A stretch of DNA of 64,000 nt from Faucicola osloensis_B (GTDB lineage: Bacteria > Pseudomonadota > Gammaproteobacteria > Pseudomonadales > Moraxellaceae): positions 124,001 to 188,000 of the forward strand of contig CAXORL010000004.1 of the NCBI GenBank assembly GCA_964211495.1, read 5' to 3'. Positions 8,571 through 18,291 of this stretch are shown here, piece after piece (positions within the stretch are counted from its first letter, which is position 1; each line of letters begins with the position of its first letter). The translations under genes and the position numbers were made by a program. The notes below the pieces were generated by a model. That model was not told where the DNA came from. It made no database searches and worked only from the letters and a program-made list of their open reading frames with translations.

Positions 8571-9464
8571 TTATTGTTGAAAACGCATCGACAAATCAAT
8601 GGCTTTGATATGCTTCGTCAATGCACCCATCGAGATAAAATCCACCCCTGTTTCTGCCACTTGGCGTAGATGGGTAAGGCTAATATCACCTGAAGCTTCA
8701 AGCTGGCAAGGCTTGCCAAGACTGGCAACCAGCTCGACCGCTTTTTGGGTATCTTCAATGGTAAAATTATCGAGCATCACGATATCGGCATTGGCAGCGA
8801 TGGCTTGATGCAACTCATCAAAATTTTCTACTTCAACTTCCACTGGCTTATTGGCAATCTGACGCGCCTGACTGACTGCTTGGGCGATACCGCCACACGC
8901 CATGATGTGGTTTTCTTTTATCAAAAAGGCATCGTATAGCCCGATACGGTGATTATTGCCGCCGCCACACAGCATGGCGTATTTTTGCGCATGGCGTAGC
9001 ATTGGCAAGGTTTTACGCGTGTCTAACAATTTGGTCGGCAGGTCTGCGATGACCGCCACATGATTGGCAACCACCGTGGCAGTGGATGATAAAGTCTGTA
9101 AAAAATTGAGCGCGGTACGTTCACCCGTCAGCAGTGCACGGGTATTACCGATGAGCGTCACCAAAATTTGATTGGCTGCCACAGCGTCACCGTCTTTGAC
9201 TGCCCAATCAAGCTGCATGTTGGGGTCAAGCTGGCGAAATACTTCATCCACCCATGCCTTGCCCGCGACCACCATCGGTTCACGACAAATAATGGTTGCC
9301 GTATCGCGCTGTGTTTCGGGTATTAACTGGGCATTAATATCCCCGGTCGCGATGTCTTCTTGCAGCGCAAGTGCGACTTGTTTGGCGATTTCAATACGTA
9401 GTAGTGAGCTGATGTGCGGCGTGGTGGCCGAGGTGTCACTAATGGTTTGGCTAGCAGCAGACAT
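8571..9464 (-). CDS. nadC: Nicotinate-nucleotide diphosphorylase (quinolinate phosphoribosyltransferase)
   Basis: Converts quinolinate and PRPP to nicotinate mononucleotide, CO2 and pyrophosphate in de novo NAD synthesis. The 297-residue length is normal. Motifs are EDIATGDINAQLI, GERTALNFLQTLSSTAT, the active-site stretch DTRKTLPMLRHAQKYAML with CGGGNNHRIGLYDAFLIKENH, then VEVENFDEL, VMLDNF and LEASGDISL. Most relatives have TRKTxPGLR; here Met replaces that glycine, a modest change. It is upstream of the SDR gene on the same strand with a gap of about 66 bases. Confidence 0.96.
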   Translation of the reverse strand: MSAASQTISDTSATTPHISSLLRIEIAKQVALALQEDIATGDINAQLIPETQRDTATIICREPMVVAGKAWVDEVFRQLDPNMQLDWAVKDGDAVAANQILVTLIGNTRALLTGERTALNFLQTLSSTATVVANHVAVIADLPTKLLDTRKTLPMLRHAQKYAMLCGGGNNHRIGLYDAFLIKENHIMACGGIAQAVSQARQIANKPVEVEVENFDELHQAIAANADIVMLDNFTIEDTQKAVELVASLGKPCQLEASGDISLTHLRQVAETGVDFISMGALTKHIKAIDLSMRFQQ

Positions 9465-9526
9465 GCAAATAATCCCTTATTTTTGATGGGGTATTTTCGA
9501 TGAGGTATGTTCGATTGTATTATCGC

Positions 9527-11197
9527 CTATTCTTTGGGGGCTTGGGTAGTAGTTTGTTGATATAAACGCAGGGCAATCAACGCCAAAGCGGCTACAATCG
9601 CGGCGAGTACACCCCACAGTGCCCATGTTTTGTAGCGTTCAAACGACGCATTGGGATTGTTCAATGCCTCGATATTTTGCATTTGTCCTTCAACGGTGTT
9701 GCCGAGGCTGGTAAGTTGTTGGTTAGATAGCGTGATATTGGGTTGTTGTAATACTCGCGGCTCGTTAATCACCAGTCGATAAGGCGCTGTGCCTTGTGCT
9801 AAAAAGTACATCTCATACATGGGCGTTAACAGATTGACCGGTAAATCATCTTGCTGCATCTGACCGCCCAATTGCAGCGATTTGGTCAACGTCGGTTGCC
9901 AACTGACCGTGGTGTGGTTTTTATCAATTTGTGAATTGGCTAAAGTTTTATCATTATTTACATTGGCGGTATTGTTGATTTTAGCCAATTGATTGGCTTC
10001 TTGTTCAGGTACGTTGATGCTCACTTGCCACAGCTGATTTTCGGGGACAAAAAAACTCACCCCTGTGGTCAACATGGGCTGAGCGAGGCTAAGCCGCCAT
10101 TGGTTGGCGTCATCTTTGGTTTTTGAAAAACTGGCGCGGGTCAAGAAGAAACTTGCCTCACTCACCATGCGATTTAAACTGGCTGCCTCAAGATTGATAG
10201 GCTGATTTGCCACCACTTGCCAATACCGATAATTGGCTTGCTGCGGCTCGATGGCAATAGCATTGCCTGTCGCTATCGGCTGATTAGTACCGTCAGCTTG
10301 GGGCGCTACCATTTGGCTAGGTTGGCTATGTTGGGTAGGCTGGCTAGGGCTAAAGGGGCTGACCACCGTTTGGCTGACCATCTGCCAGCTTTGCAAGTCA
10401 TCACTACCATAAATTTGCAGTTGCAGTGGGCGCTTGCTAGGCTGCGCTGAATTCACGGGTAAAAATTTTAGCCAAAGATTGACCGCTTGCTCGGTTGATA
10501 AATTAGATTGGTTTTTGGCAAAGTTGGGATTGGTTAACCACCAAGTTCTGACCGGGCTATTGGTAACAGCAGCGACTTGGTTTGAGGGTAAATTGCTAAG
10601 GTCAATGTTAATTGATTGTTGGTTGTCTGGGTTATCAAGCTGTACGGTCAACGCATGGCGTAATTTTTCCACCGCATTGGGGTTATCCGTCTCTACGCTT
10701 ACTACTTGCAACACTTGATTGACGGATGATTGTTTGCTGACCGGGCGAATTGCCATCGGCATAATATGACCTTTGGCATCAACCAAGCGGTAATTTTGTT
10801 TATCGCTAATAGTTGCCCCATTTTGCTGCATGATTAAGGCTAACAAACTGGGCGTTAACGACGAAAATTTTACCAGTTGGGCGCTGTTGGGGTTGTCCGC
10901 TTGACTCTCCCCCGGTAAATCAATGTCGATTGCAAAGCTATTTTGCAGTGCCTCAAAGCCATAGCTAATATTGTCAGTGTCATGCGCTTGCTCTGAATTG
11001 TCAACGATGGCAGGCGCTACCGTGGTCGTGGTGGTCTTTTGCGAGGTAACAGTGACGGATGCCGCTTGCGTGGGGTTTTGGGCATCTGCTTGCGTGTAAA
11101 TGATAGCTACTAACAATAGTGGCGAAACTAAAGTTGCCGATAAAATACAGACCCGGTGTTTGGCTAATCTCACGTGACAGTGCTTATTTTTTTTCAT
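9527..11197 (-). CDS. DUF3999-family envelope protein
   Basis: The 556-residue protein has an N-terminal signal sequence (CILSATLVSPLLLVAIIYTQADAQ) and a long exported region with repeated beta-type strands. That region includes SFAIDIDLPG, WWLTNPNF, PLQLQIYGSDDLQSWQMVSQ and YRYWQVVA, which resemble carbohydrate-binding jelly rolls. Near the end is one transmembrane helix (WALWGVLAAIVAALALIAL) and a short cytoplasmic tail. This arrangement and its place immediately downstream of a DUF2339 gene fit the DUF3999 family, whose function is unknown. A role in sensing or binding at the cell surface is only inference. Confidence 0.75.
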   Translation of the reverse strand: MKKNKHCHVRLAKHRVCILSATLVSPLLLVAIIYTQADAQNPTQAASVTVTSQKTTTTTVAPAIVDNSEQAHDTDNISYGFEALQNSFAIDIDLPGESQADNPNSAQLVKFSSLTPSLLALIMQQNGATISDKQNYRLVDAKGHIMPMAIRPVSKQSSVNQVLQVVSVETDNPNAVEKLRHALTVQLDNPDNQQSINIDLSNLPSNQVAAVTNSPVRTWWLTNPNFAKNQSNLSTEQAVNLWLKFLPVNSAQPSKRPLQLQIYGSDDLQSWQMVSQTVVSPFSPSQPTQHSQPSQMVAPQADGTNQPIATGNAIAIEPQQANYRYWQVVANQPINLEAASLNRMVSEASFFLTRASFSKTKDDANQWRLSLAQPMLTTGVSFFVPENQLWQVSINVPEQEANQLAKINNTANVNNDKTLANSQIDKNHTTVSWQPTLTKSLQLGGQMQQDDLPVNLLTPMYEMYFLAQGTAPYRLVINEPRVLQQPNITLSNQQLTSLGNTVEGQMQNIEALNNPNASFERYKTWALWGVLAAIVAALALIALRLYQQTTTQAPKE

Positions 11198-11791
11198 TTT
11201 TACTTCATTGTTAATTCATAGTTACTATAGAGTTAATAGATACTATATAATTGATATGACTTTACAAGCTAACCGCTTGCGATGGACATTGACAAAAACT
11301 CAGACCAATTAGACTTAACCAAAAAAACAGCGTAGCTTGTGTTTGGGTTATCGACATAAAGCCGTCAGTCATAATTAATCTAAAAATTTGGAAACCCTAG
11401 CATCACATGGTTAGCATCAGTAGGCAGTATCAACCTTAATTTGTTATGTTAGAAAAATAATAAATAGCATTCTAACTCATTGATAGTAATTAGATTTATC
11501 ATTTGGTTGACATAAAGTTTTGCCCTATAAGGATATTAACAATACCCACTCAAAACTTCTATACCGTGCTACAAACCACTAACAAGAGAACCGATATTTT
11601 GGATAAATTCTAGCCAGATGTTACAATTTAAAGACAATTAGGCAGCAAGTCTTTGTGCATTTAGCTAAGCTCGCCTGCCGTAAATACGAAAAATAACCTA
11701 GGTTATTCACGATTTTTAGCATGAAGGTTATTTAGCTTTTTTTGGGGGCATTGGGTTTGTCTGACTTAAGTTTGTCTTACTTAAGTTTATC
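11198..11791. other. Intergenic region between the DUF2339 and DUF3999 genes
   Basis: About 590 bases with no convincing reading frame. It holds a perfect 16-bp palindrome AATAACCTAGGTTATT at 11692-11707 and, at 11762-11806, a degenerate 15-bp tandem repeat that continues out of the DUF2339 stop codon. A promoter for the DUF3999 gene must lie here if it is not cotranscribed; none is obvious. Confidence 0.6.
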
Positions 11792-11806
11792 TTACTTAGG
11801 TTTACC
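11762..11806 (-). repeat. Three 15-bp tandem repeats spanning the DUF2339 stop codon
   Basis: On the coding strand the units are AAACCTAAGTAAGAT, AAACTTAAGTAAGAC and AAACTTAAGTCAGAC, then a diverged AAACCCAATGCCCCC. The stop TAA of the upstream gene lies inside the first unit; the second also has TAA in frame and the third has TCA at the same place. Confidence 0.8.
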
Positions 11807-14800
11807 TACTTTGGGGGGTAAGGGTGCAAGATAACCAATCACAAGCATCAATAAGCCTGCCCCAATAAAAGACACCACACGCAATACTGCACTGGTATTC
11901 GACATATCAATCAATACCAACTTGGCAACCACAATGGTCAATAATGCAATACCGGCAAACCATACCAAGCGAATGGCTTTTTTGTTTGCCAAGAACATCA
12001 ATACCATCGCAATGACGGTCCATAAGATAGTTAGCCCCGTCTGCACCATACTGACTGACCAAGCACCCTGTTCCCAAGTCGGTGTGCCCCAAACGCTGGC
12101 AAACCCACGCACCAACATACTACTGACCGTCACAAATGCCCCTAGACCGCAAACCACCAAAACGATAGTACGATAGTTGCTATCAACTTTGAGTGCCACA
12201 TAAGATTGGTACAGTAAAATGCTAATTAAGGTCAAATCCAGCGGATTGAGCAGCGGTAGATAAACGCCCAATAGCTGACCATTTAACGAGAAATTGGCAG
12301 ATAAACTCCAAATAAAGGTCATCGGTACCAAAATATAAGCACTGTGTTTCAGTAGCGTATCAACCTCTAACCAACCAAGAAAATGACCACCAATCGCCTG
12401 AAGTTTTGACAACAACAACAAACTCATCAGCCCGAGCACAGCCAGCACAGTCGGTAATATAGTGATAATGGCTCGAAGCTCTTGGGCATGCTGCCAATAG
12501 TTAAATGGCACTTGTTGCAGCATCCAAGTTAGCATGGCAATCAGTGTCAAGAACCAAACGAGCGCGTCAACGCTTGTATCGAGTCGGTCGCGGTGCCAGC
12601 GACTAAGCAGCCACGCCCCTAGCAATTTTGCGATGGCTAAACAGCCGAGCATGGCGAGCAAATAACGCCCCAACCCGCTAAATGCTTTGATGTGATAATC
12701 GTTTAGGTCTACAACCGTCTCGACCTTAACATGGGTGAGACAGACTAGCACCCAGCTCAGCATCGCAAATGGTAAAATCAAGCGACTCACCTTACGCATA
12801 CTGCGCCAAACAAAACGCTGATGAATCAGCTGTCCCACAATTAAAAATACCGCCATACCTACGGCGATTTTGATAGTGGTGGTTTTGCCACCGTTGATCC
12901 AAAAGGGATCAGCGGATAAAATCGCTGACAGATACAGCACAAACCCGACAACCACAAGCGCGGTCGCAACAAGGCTGTGACTGGCATTATCAGTAATTTT
13001 TTGAACCCGTTTATGCGTCGTTTTGACTGCCGCAGGTTGAGGTTGAGGCTGAGCTTTAGCTTGGGGTGTGGCTGCCACGATATTGGCTCTACTGTGACGC
13101 AAAATAAAAGCAGACAGCAGCACACACGCAGCCAATACGGTCAATGGCAAGGTGGATGAAGCCGCCATTATAGACATTTGGTGCGGAATAGATAATTGAT
13201 CCAGTAACCCATACCAATGCCGCATGATTGTATCAAAGCCCACCAATAAGACGATACTAAAGGCTTGCAATGCCAACCCAAAATATACCGTCCAGCGTCT
13301 TTGGGTACGCGCACCGAGCCACACCAATGCAGCACCCTGTACTGCCCAACCGATACTAATCCATTTGGCTGATAGCGCCAGTGGTATCACCAAAGCCAAA
13401 AACCCACAGCCGAGCGCAAGGCTGGCTTCAATGAGCAGCTCAAAGCTGTTATCAAACTGGTTGTTGGCTTGTGGGTCGTCTGCGATGCTACGACGATGAT
13501 GTTTGAGCAGCCACAATCCTAGACTCAAATAAATAGCTGATAACGCACTGCTAGCAAAGGCCAGATGATAAGGCAAGTCATTGAGCAAGCTTGCCATCAG
13601 CCCAAACCCTAGTAACGCGGTGCCAAACAACAATCCTGAATCTATCGATAGAATCGGGCGTTTGGCTACCCCTGTGTTCATTTGCAGCAGCGTTTGGTTA
13701 TAACTTACGACCTGCTGAGAGTATCTAACCGCAATAAACAGATACAGCGCCATGTGCCCAACCAATAATCCCAGCAGTTGCCAGCGTAATGACAGCCAGC
13801 CTGCACCTACACTATTGCCACTAAATGCACGAAATCCCCACACGTACGCAAGCCCAAAAGTCACCGCTAGGCTTAGCGCATTGAGCAGCTTCCAAGTGCG
13901 ATAATGGGCAATCACCGCAACCGCTATGTTGAGTAATAAATAATAACTAAATAGCATCACCACACTACCGTCAGGTCGGCTGACCAGTATCGGCGCAAAA
14001 AACGCCCCACCGAACGCCAATACCGCAAGCGGCAGCGCATTTTGCCACACCGAAAACATCACGGTTAACCCTGCCAGTAATGCAAGCACGCCGAAGGTTA
14101 AGGTTGATGGCAGTAGTCCATACAATTTAAAACTTGCAAACACCGTCAAATAAATCACCGCGAAGCCGACACCTTGCAAGGTTAAACCGTAACTGCGTTT
14201 TTTGGCGGTGGTGCGATAGCCGACTACTGTTATCACCAAGCCACCTAACGCTACCAGCGCCATGCGCACGGGCATTGATACCTCAATATATTGGCTAGCA
14301 AGTTTGAGTAATAACACCACGCCCACTAACAACACCAGTGCACCGACACGCACCACCAAGTTTTCCCCAAAGAACCATTGGGTGGCACTTGCCCAAAGCG
14401 ATGTCACAATATTGGTAGCGCTTTCATCCTCTTTTAAAGATTGAGATGATGCAGGTGATACACTAGGTTGATGCGGTTGGGCTGCGTCATTCACTGACGG
14501 CTGTGTTGCCGTTGGCAGAGCTGAACTAGTGGAAGCGTCAAGCGTGTTCGCCATTGGCAAAGAGTCAAATGCTGGGAGGGGCACTGGAAGGGGCGCTGGG
14601 ACAGGGGCTTGACCGATGGGCTGCGTGATAGGATCAGTAGTAGGTTCAGTGACAGGTTCAGTGACAGGCTGATTTTGGCGGCTATCGCTTGCCGATTGCT
14701 GGGTAGATGATGGCTTTGCCTCGCTGCTTAGGATATACACGGTTGCCATGACGTCAGCGAGTTGTTTTTGCAGGTTGCCGAGCTTGGATTCAAGCCTAGT

Positions 14801-14878
14801 GATTGCTTTTTGTTGGGCAAAAATTTTATAAAGCGCCCCCACGACTGCCAGTATCAACGCCGCTATAATCGTATCCAT
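11792..14878 (-). CDS. DUF2339-family polytopic membrane protein
   Basis: Very large inner-membrane protein of 1028 residues with more than 20 predicted transmembrane helices. It begins with one helix (IIAALILAVVGALYKIFA), a short coiled coil (ITRLESKLGNLQKQLADVMATV) and a Pro/Ser/Thr-rich linker to about residue 160. Long hydrophobic stretches follow to the end. Family features include the motif near residue 165, ASATQWFFGENLVVRVGALVLLVGVVLLL (shown here in part), typical of DUF2339. The function is unknown; the conserved pairing with a DUF3999 gene, seen here too, suggests they act together in the envelope. The C-terminus has probably been shortened by point mutations in a 15-bp repeat. Confidence 0.82.
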   Translation of the reverse strand: MDTIIAALILAVVGALYKIFAQQKAITRLESKLGNLQKQLADVMATVYILSSEAKPSSTQQSASDSRQNQPVTEPVTEPTTDPITQPIGQAPVPAPLPVPLPAFDSLPMANTLDASTSSALPTATQPSVNDAAQPHQPSVSPASSQSLKEDESATNIVTSLWASATQWFFGENLVVRVGALVLLVGVVLLLKLASQYIEVSMPVRMALVALGGLVITVVGYRTTAKKRSYGLTLQGVGFAVIYLTVFASFKLYGLLPSTLTFGVLALLAGLTVMFSVWQNALPLAVLAFGGAFFAPILVSRPDGSVVMLFSYYLLLNIAVAVIAHYRTWKLLNALSLAVTFGLAYVWGFRAFSGNSVGAGWLSLRWQLLGLLVGHMALYLFIAVRYSQQVVSYNQTLLQMNTGVAKRPILSIDSGLLFGTALLGFGLMASLLNDLPYHLAFASSALSAIYLSLGLWLLKHHRRSIADDPQANNQFDNSFELLIEASLALGCGFLALVIPLALSAKWISIGWAVQGAALVWLGARTQRRWTVYFGLALQAFSIVLLVGFDTIMRHWYGLLDQLSIPHQMSIMAASSTLPLTVLAACVLLSAFILRHSRANIVAATPQAKAQPQPQPAAVKTTHKRVQKITDNASHSLVATALVVVGFVLYLSAILSADPFWINGGKTTTIKIAVGMAVFLIVGQLIHQRFVWRSMRKVSRLILPFAMLSWVLVCLTHVKVETVVDLNDYHIKAFSGLGRYLLAMLGCLAIAKLLGAWLLSRWHRDRLDTSVDALVWFLTLIAMLTWMLQQVPFNYWQHAQELRAIITILPTVLAVLGLMSLLLLSKLQAIGGHFLGWLEVDTLLKHSAYILVPMTFIWSLSANFSLNGQLLGVYLPLLNPLDLTLISILLYQSYVALKVDSNYRTIVLVVCGLGAFVTVSSMLVRGFASVWGTPTWEQGAWSVSMVQTGLTILWTVIAMVLMFLANKKAIRLVWFAGIALLTIVVAKLVLIDMSNTSAVLRVVSFIGAGLLMLVIGYLAPLPPKVGKPK

Positions 14879-15058
14879 CAGATGCTCTACCCTTTTTATC
14901 AGCTTAGCGATAGCATACCATTTTTTTGCAAAATTGCTTTTTTTTAACTGTGTCTTTCGGTTAAGGTGATGATAAGCCCATTTTATGCTAAATTAGCCAC
15001 AGCGTTGAGTAGCGTTTTACCAACTATTTGAAACACCATTTTGATGATTGGGCGGGGT

Positions 15059-15664
15059 ATGGTTATGTCGGGATTTAGCATTGAGCAGGGTTTATTAAGC
15101 CCATGCGAGTTTGTGGCGTCACCGAATTTTGGACAACGCCCCGACCTTAACGATATTCACCTGATTGTGATTCATAACATCAGCTTGCCGCCCAGTGAAT
15201 TTGGTGTAAAAAATGACCACGGCGAGCATTTTGTTCGTGCATTTTTCCAAAATCAGTTAGACCCCAAAGCCCATCCGTATTTTGCAACCATCTATCAGCA
15301 GCAGGTCTCCGCGCATTTGTTTATTGAGCGTGATGGCAGCGTCACGCAGTTTGTGAGCTTTGATGAGCGTGCTTGGCATGCTGGCAAATCTAGTTATTTG
15401 GGCGTACCAAACTGCAATGACTACTCGATTGGCATTGAGCTAGAAGGTGATGATTATAGCGAGTTTGATGACAGGCAATACCAAGCTTTAAGTGGCGTGA
15501 TTGCCGCGATTTATCAAGCTTATCCCAAAACCATCAATCATCTAGCCGGTCATAGCGATATCGCGCGCGGCCGCAAATCCGACCCGGGGCTGTATTTTGA
15601 TTGGGTGAAATTAAGAAACATGGTCAATAGAAACATTGTCAATAAAAGTGAAATCAGCCATTAG
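15059..15664 (+). CDS. ampD: 1,6-anhydro-N-acetylmuramyl-L-alanine amidase
   Basis: Cytoplasmic zinc amidase that removes the stem peptide from anhydromuropeptides during cell-wall recycling, and so controls the inducer level for AmpR-type regulators. The protein has the zinc/catalytic elements LIVIHNISLPPSEFG (first His), SAHLFIERDGSVTQFVSF, RAWHAGKSSY, and HLAGHSDIARGRKSDPG with the second His and Asp. The frame is open from 15041; ATG 15059 with GGGCGGGG just upstream is my choice, and ATG 15065 is also possible. The length of about 200 residues fits AmpD. It is followed by murJ on the same strand, keeping a cell-wall theme. Confidence 0.93.
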   Translation: MVMSGFSIEQGLLSPCEFVASPNFGQRPDLNDIHLIVIHNISLPPSEFGVKNDHGEHFVRAFFQNQLDPKAHPYFATIYQQQVSAHLFIERDGSVTQFVSFDERAWHAGKSSYLGVPNCNDYSIGIELEGDDYSEFDDRQYQALSGVIAAIYQAYPKTINHLAGHSDIARGRKSDPGLYFDWVKLRNMVNRNIVNKSEISH

Positions 15665-15803
15665 ATGCCATTAGGTGACTTTCAAAAATTTATCGTATGG
15701 CAATTTTGTAGGATAACGATTTTGCAAAGTAACAGCGCCCCAATCAAGCTATAAAATCCAATTAGCACACTCACTTCTCGGCAAAACTTGCAGCGATTCT
15801 TTC

Positions 15804-17390
15804 ATGTCAAAACTTATCAAATCCACCGCGATTGTTAGCTTTTTTACCATGTTGTCACGCATCTTGGGAATGATACGCGACATGGTATTGATGAGCGTGT
15901 TTGGTACGGGGGGCATGATGGATGCGTTTTTGGTGGCATTCAAATTGCCCAATTTTTTGCGGCGGCTGTTCGCTGAAGGCGCTTTTGCCCAAGCTTTTGT
16001 CCCTGTACTATCCGATTATCAACACCAAGTCCAAAGTAACGACACGACCGATAGCAAAAAAGCCTTGCTCGGCATTCAAATTCTTATCAGTCGGGTGGCA
16101 GGTACGTTATTGTTGATTTTATCAGGTCTTACCGCTGTGATAGTCATTTTCGCGCCCGCCGTGATTGCTGTGTTTGCGGTGGGTTATCTGCATGAGCCTA
16201 ACAAATTTTTAACGGCAGTTGAGCTGCTTCGTATCACCTTTCCTTATTTGTTATTTATCGCCATGACCGCGTTTGCTAGTAGTATTTTACAAAGCGTGGG
16301 GCGGTTTGCTTTGCCTGCCTTTGCACCGGTGATTTTAAATGTGTGTATGATTGTGGGCGCGATTTGGGTAGCGCCGCTGCTTGCCAAGCCAATTTTGGCG
16401 GTCGGTTATGCAATTGCAGTGGCAGGTTTGCTGCAGCTATTGATTCAATTACCGCAATTGCACAGCCATCAGCTGCTCGTGATGCCAAAGGTTAGCTTTC
16501 GTCATCCTGGCGTGCGACGGATTTTAAAACTCATGCTCCCTGCGCTGTTTGGGGTATCGGTCACCCAAATCAATATGCTGGTCAACACGGTACTGGCTTC
16601 AACCATGGTCGATGGCTCGGTCTCTTGGCTGTATACCGCCGAGCGGATGAGTGAGCTGCCACTAGGACTGATTGGGGTGGCGATTGGCACGGTGATTTTG
16701 CCCAGTCTATCCGAAAGTATCGCAAGCGACGACCATCAACAATTTGGACACACCCTAGATTGGGCGACGCGACTGACGGTGTTGGTGGGTGTACCTGCAT
16801 CCATCGCGCTTGGCATGATTAGTAATGTGCTTATGATATCCCTGTTTGAACATGGCGAGTTTGTGCGGCAAGATGCCATGATGAGTGGACTTGCGCTACA
16901 GTGCTTATCGGGTGGGATTTTGGCATTTATGCTGATTAAAATATTTGCCCCGGCTTTTTTTGCCCGTCATGACAGTCGCACCCCTGTCAAAGTCGGCGTG
17001 ATTAGCGTGATTGCCAATGTCGTGCTAAGCCTAATACTGGCTGAGTTATTTAAAAAGTGGCAAATCGCGCCCCACGCCGGGCTAGGGCTTGCCAATACAC
17101 TGGCGTCTTTTATCAATGCGGCGCTGTTATATTTTTATTTACATACCCAGGGTATTTATCGGTTTGGTGGGGCTTGGCGACGATTAGCGGTTATCTTTGC
17201 CATTGCAAATGGGGCGATGGGGTTGGCACTTGCCGGTGGTATTCATTTTTTCCCAGTTACCGCGCATCAAGGTGTTCGTATTGTTGCGCTATTGGCGCTG
17301 TGCGTGGCGGGCGCTGTGGTGTATGGCGCAGCGCTATTAATCACTGGCTTTAAACTATCAGAACTAAAGCCGCATCATAGCGTTAAATAA
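15804..17390 (+). CDS. murJ: Lipid II flippase MurJ
   Basis: Polytopic inner-membrane transporter that flips lipid II to the periplasmic side for peptidoglycan synthesis. The 528 residues carry about 14 transmembrane helices. Signature segments are SFFTMLSRILGMIRDM with its Arg residues in TM1, KLPNFLRRLFAEGAFAQAFVPVL, RMSELPLGLIGVAIGTVILPSLS, and FFARHDSRTPVKVGVISVIAN. The RBS is weak. It lies 139 bases after ampD, and its transcript probably ends at the hairpin 17412-17448, which also faces fur. Identification is firm. Confidence 0.96.
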   Translation: MSKLIKSTAIVSFFTMLSRILGMIRDMVLMSVFGTGGMMDAFLVAFKLPNFLRRLFAEGAFAQAFVPVLSDYQHQVQSNDTTDSKKALLGIQILISRVAGTLLLILSGLTAVIVIFAPAVIAVFAVGYLHEPNKFLTAVELLRITFPYLLFIAMTAFASSILQSVGRFALPAFAPVILNVCMIVGAIWVAPLLAKPILAVGYAIAVAGLLQLLIQLPQLHSHQLLVMPKVSFRHPGVRRILKLMLPALFGVSVTQINMLVNTVLASTMVDGSVSWLYTAERMSELPLGLIGVAIGTVILPSLSESIASDDHQQFGHTLDWATRLTVLVGVPASIALGMISNVLMISLFEHGEFVRQDAMMSGLALQCLSGGILAFMLIKIFAPAFFARHDSRTPVKVGVISVIANVVLSLILAELFKKWQIAPHAGLGLANTLASFINAALLYFYLHTQGIYRFGGAWRRLAVIFAIANGAMGLALAGGIHFFPVTAHQGVRIVALLALCVAGAVVYGAALLITGFKLSELKPHHSVK

Positions 17391-17411
17391 ATAATATAAA
17401 ATAGACAAAGG

Positions 17412-17448
17412 AAAAAACGGCTAAATAACATTTATCTAGCCGCTTTTT
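17412..17448. terminator. Terminator between convergent murJ and fur
   Basis: Stem CGGCTA/TAGCCG extended by flanking A and T runs (17412-17417 and 17443-17448), with a 13-base loop. The symmetric A/T tails allow use in both directions. Confidence 0.75.
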
Positions 17449-17532
17449 CTAACTGAAGTTTGTAATTGAGTTTTGTGACTGATCTGTGGACTTTAGTTTT
17501 TTAACCCATTCACCCATTAAAGCGCCAAGGCA

Positions 17533-17970
17533 TTAGCGTTTTACTGAATTTTGGCAGTCTTTGTTGTCACAAATTCCATATAGTACCAGCGAGTGCCCTG
17601 CTAGGGTAAAGCCAAAGTCTTTGGCGACTTTTTCTTGCAGCGCTTCGATTTCTTCATTGTGAAATTCAATGATTTTGCCGCATTGGTCACATACCAAGTG
17701 GTCATGGTGCTCATCTTTGGCGATTTCAAACACCGACAAGTTGTTTTCAAAATTGTGCCGCTCGACAATCCCCGCTTGTTCAAACTGGGTTAGCACGCGG
17801 TAAACAGTCGCAAGCCCCACGTCTTCACCGTGCTCCATCAAGGCTTTATACACATCTTCCGCGCTCATGTGATGGGATTCGGCTTTTTCTAGCAATTCTA
17901 AAATTTTCAAACGCGGTAACGTGACTTTCAAACCGGCACGACGCAAATCTTGGTTGGTAAAAGACGACAT
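17533..17970 (-). CDS. fur: Ferric uptake regulator Fur
   Basis: Iron-responsive repressor of 145 residues. The N-terminal winged helix runs LRRAGLKVTLPRLKILELLE to TVYRVLTQFEQAGIV, with the recognition helix VGLATVYRVL. The C-terminal dimer domain has the metal-site segment HHDHLVCDQCGKIIEFHNEEIE and a second cysteine pair CDNKDC. The start ATG at 17970 has GAGGA upstream. It is a single gene, divergent from bamE. The AT-rich stretch just upstream could hold a self-regulatory Fur box, but I see no clear 19-bp match. Confidence 0.96.
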   Translation of the reverse strand: MSSFTNQDLRRAGLKVTLPRLKILELLEKAESHHMSAEDVYKALMEHGEDVGLATVYRVLTQFEQAGIVERHNFENNLSVFEIAKDEHHDHLVCDQCGKIIEFHNEEIEALQEKVAKDFGFTLAGHSLVLYGICDNKDCQNSVKR

Positions 17971-18291
17971 ACAAATCCTCGCACCTATTAGGTGTCGCTT
18001 ATAAACTAAAAATTATAACTATAATAACAAATTCGATAAAATCCCACAGTAAAAAAACGTGACATCACTGGCAAAAGCGCCCGTTGACAAATAACGGGCG
18101 AATGCAGGCTAGAGACAAATTGCGCCAACCACCAGAACGCCAAATACTAAACCACCGCGGCGTTTTACACCCAAACATTAACTGTATGTAAAATAATTTA
18201 AATTTTGGGGTCAATAGGTAGGCAAAAAAATCCAAATCACGTATGATAAGTCGTAAATTTTATCGTTCACCATCTCAAAGCGGTTTGACAA
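17971..18291. other. Divergent intergenic region fur/bamE
   Basis: 321 bases without a gene. The fur-proximal part is A/T-rich. A hairpin with arms CGCCCGTT and AACGGGCG lies at about 18078-18101. It has no T-run, so it is more likely a structural or regulatory element than a terminator. Confidence 0.5.

Noticed and set aside
18078..18101. Terminator in the fur/bamE gap
   Set aside because: The hairpin has no T-run on either side and no gene ends nearby; kept only as an unexplained structure.
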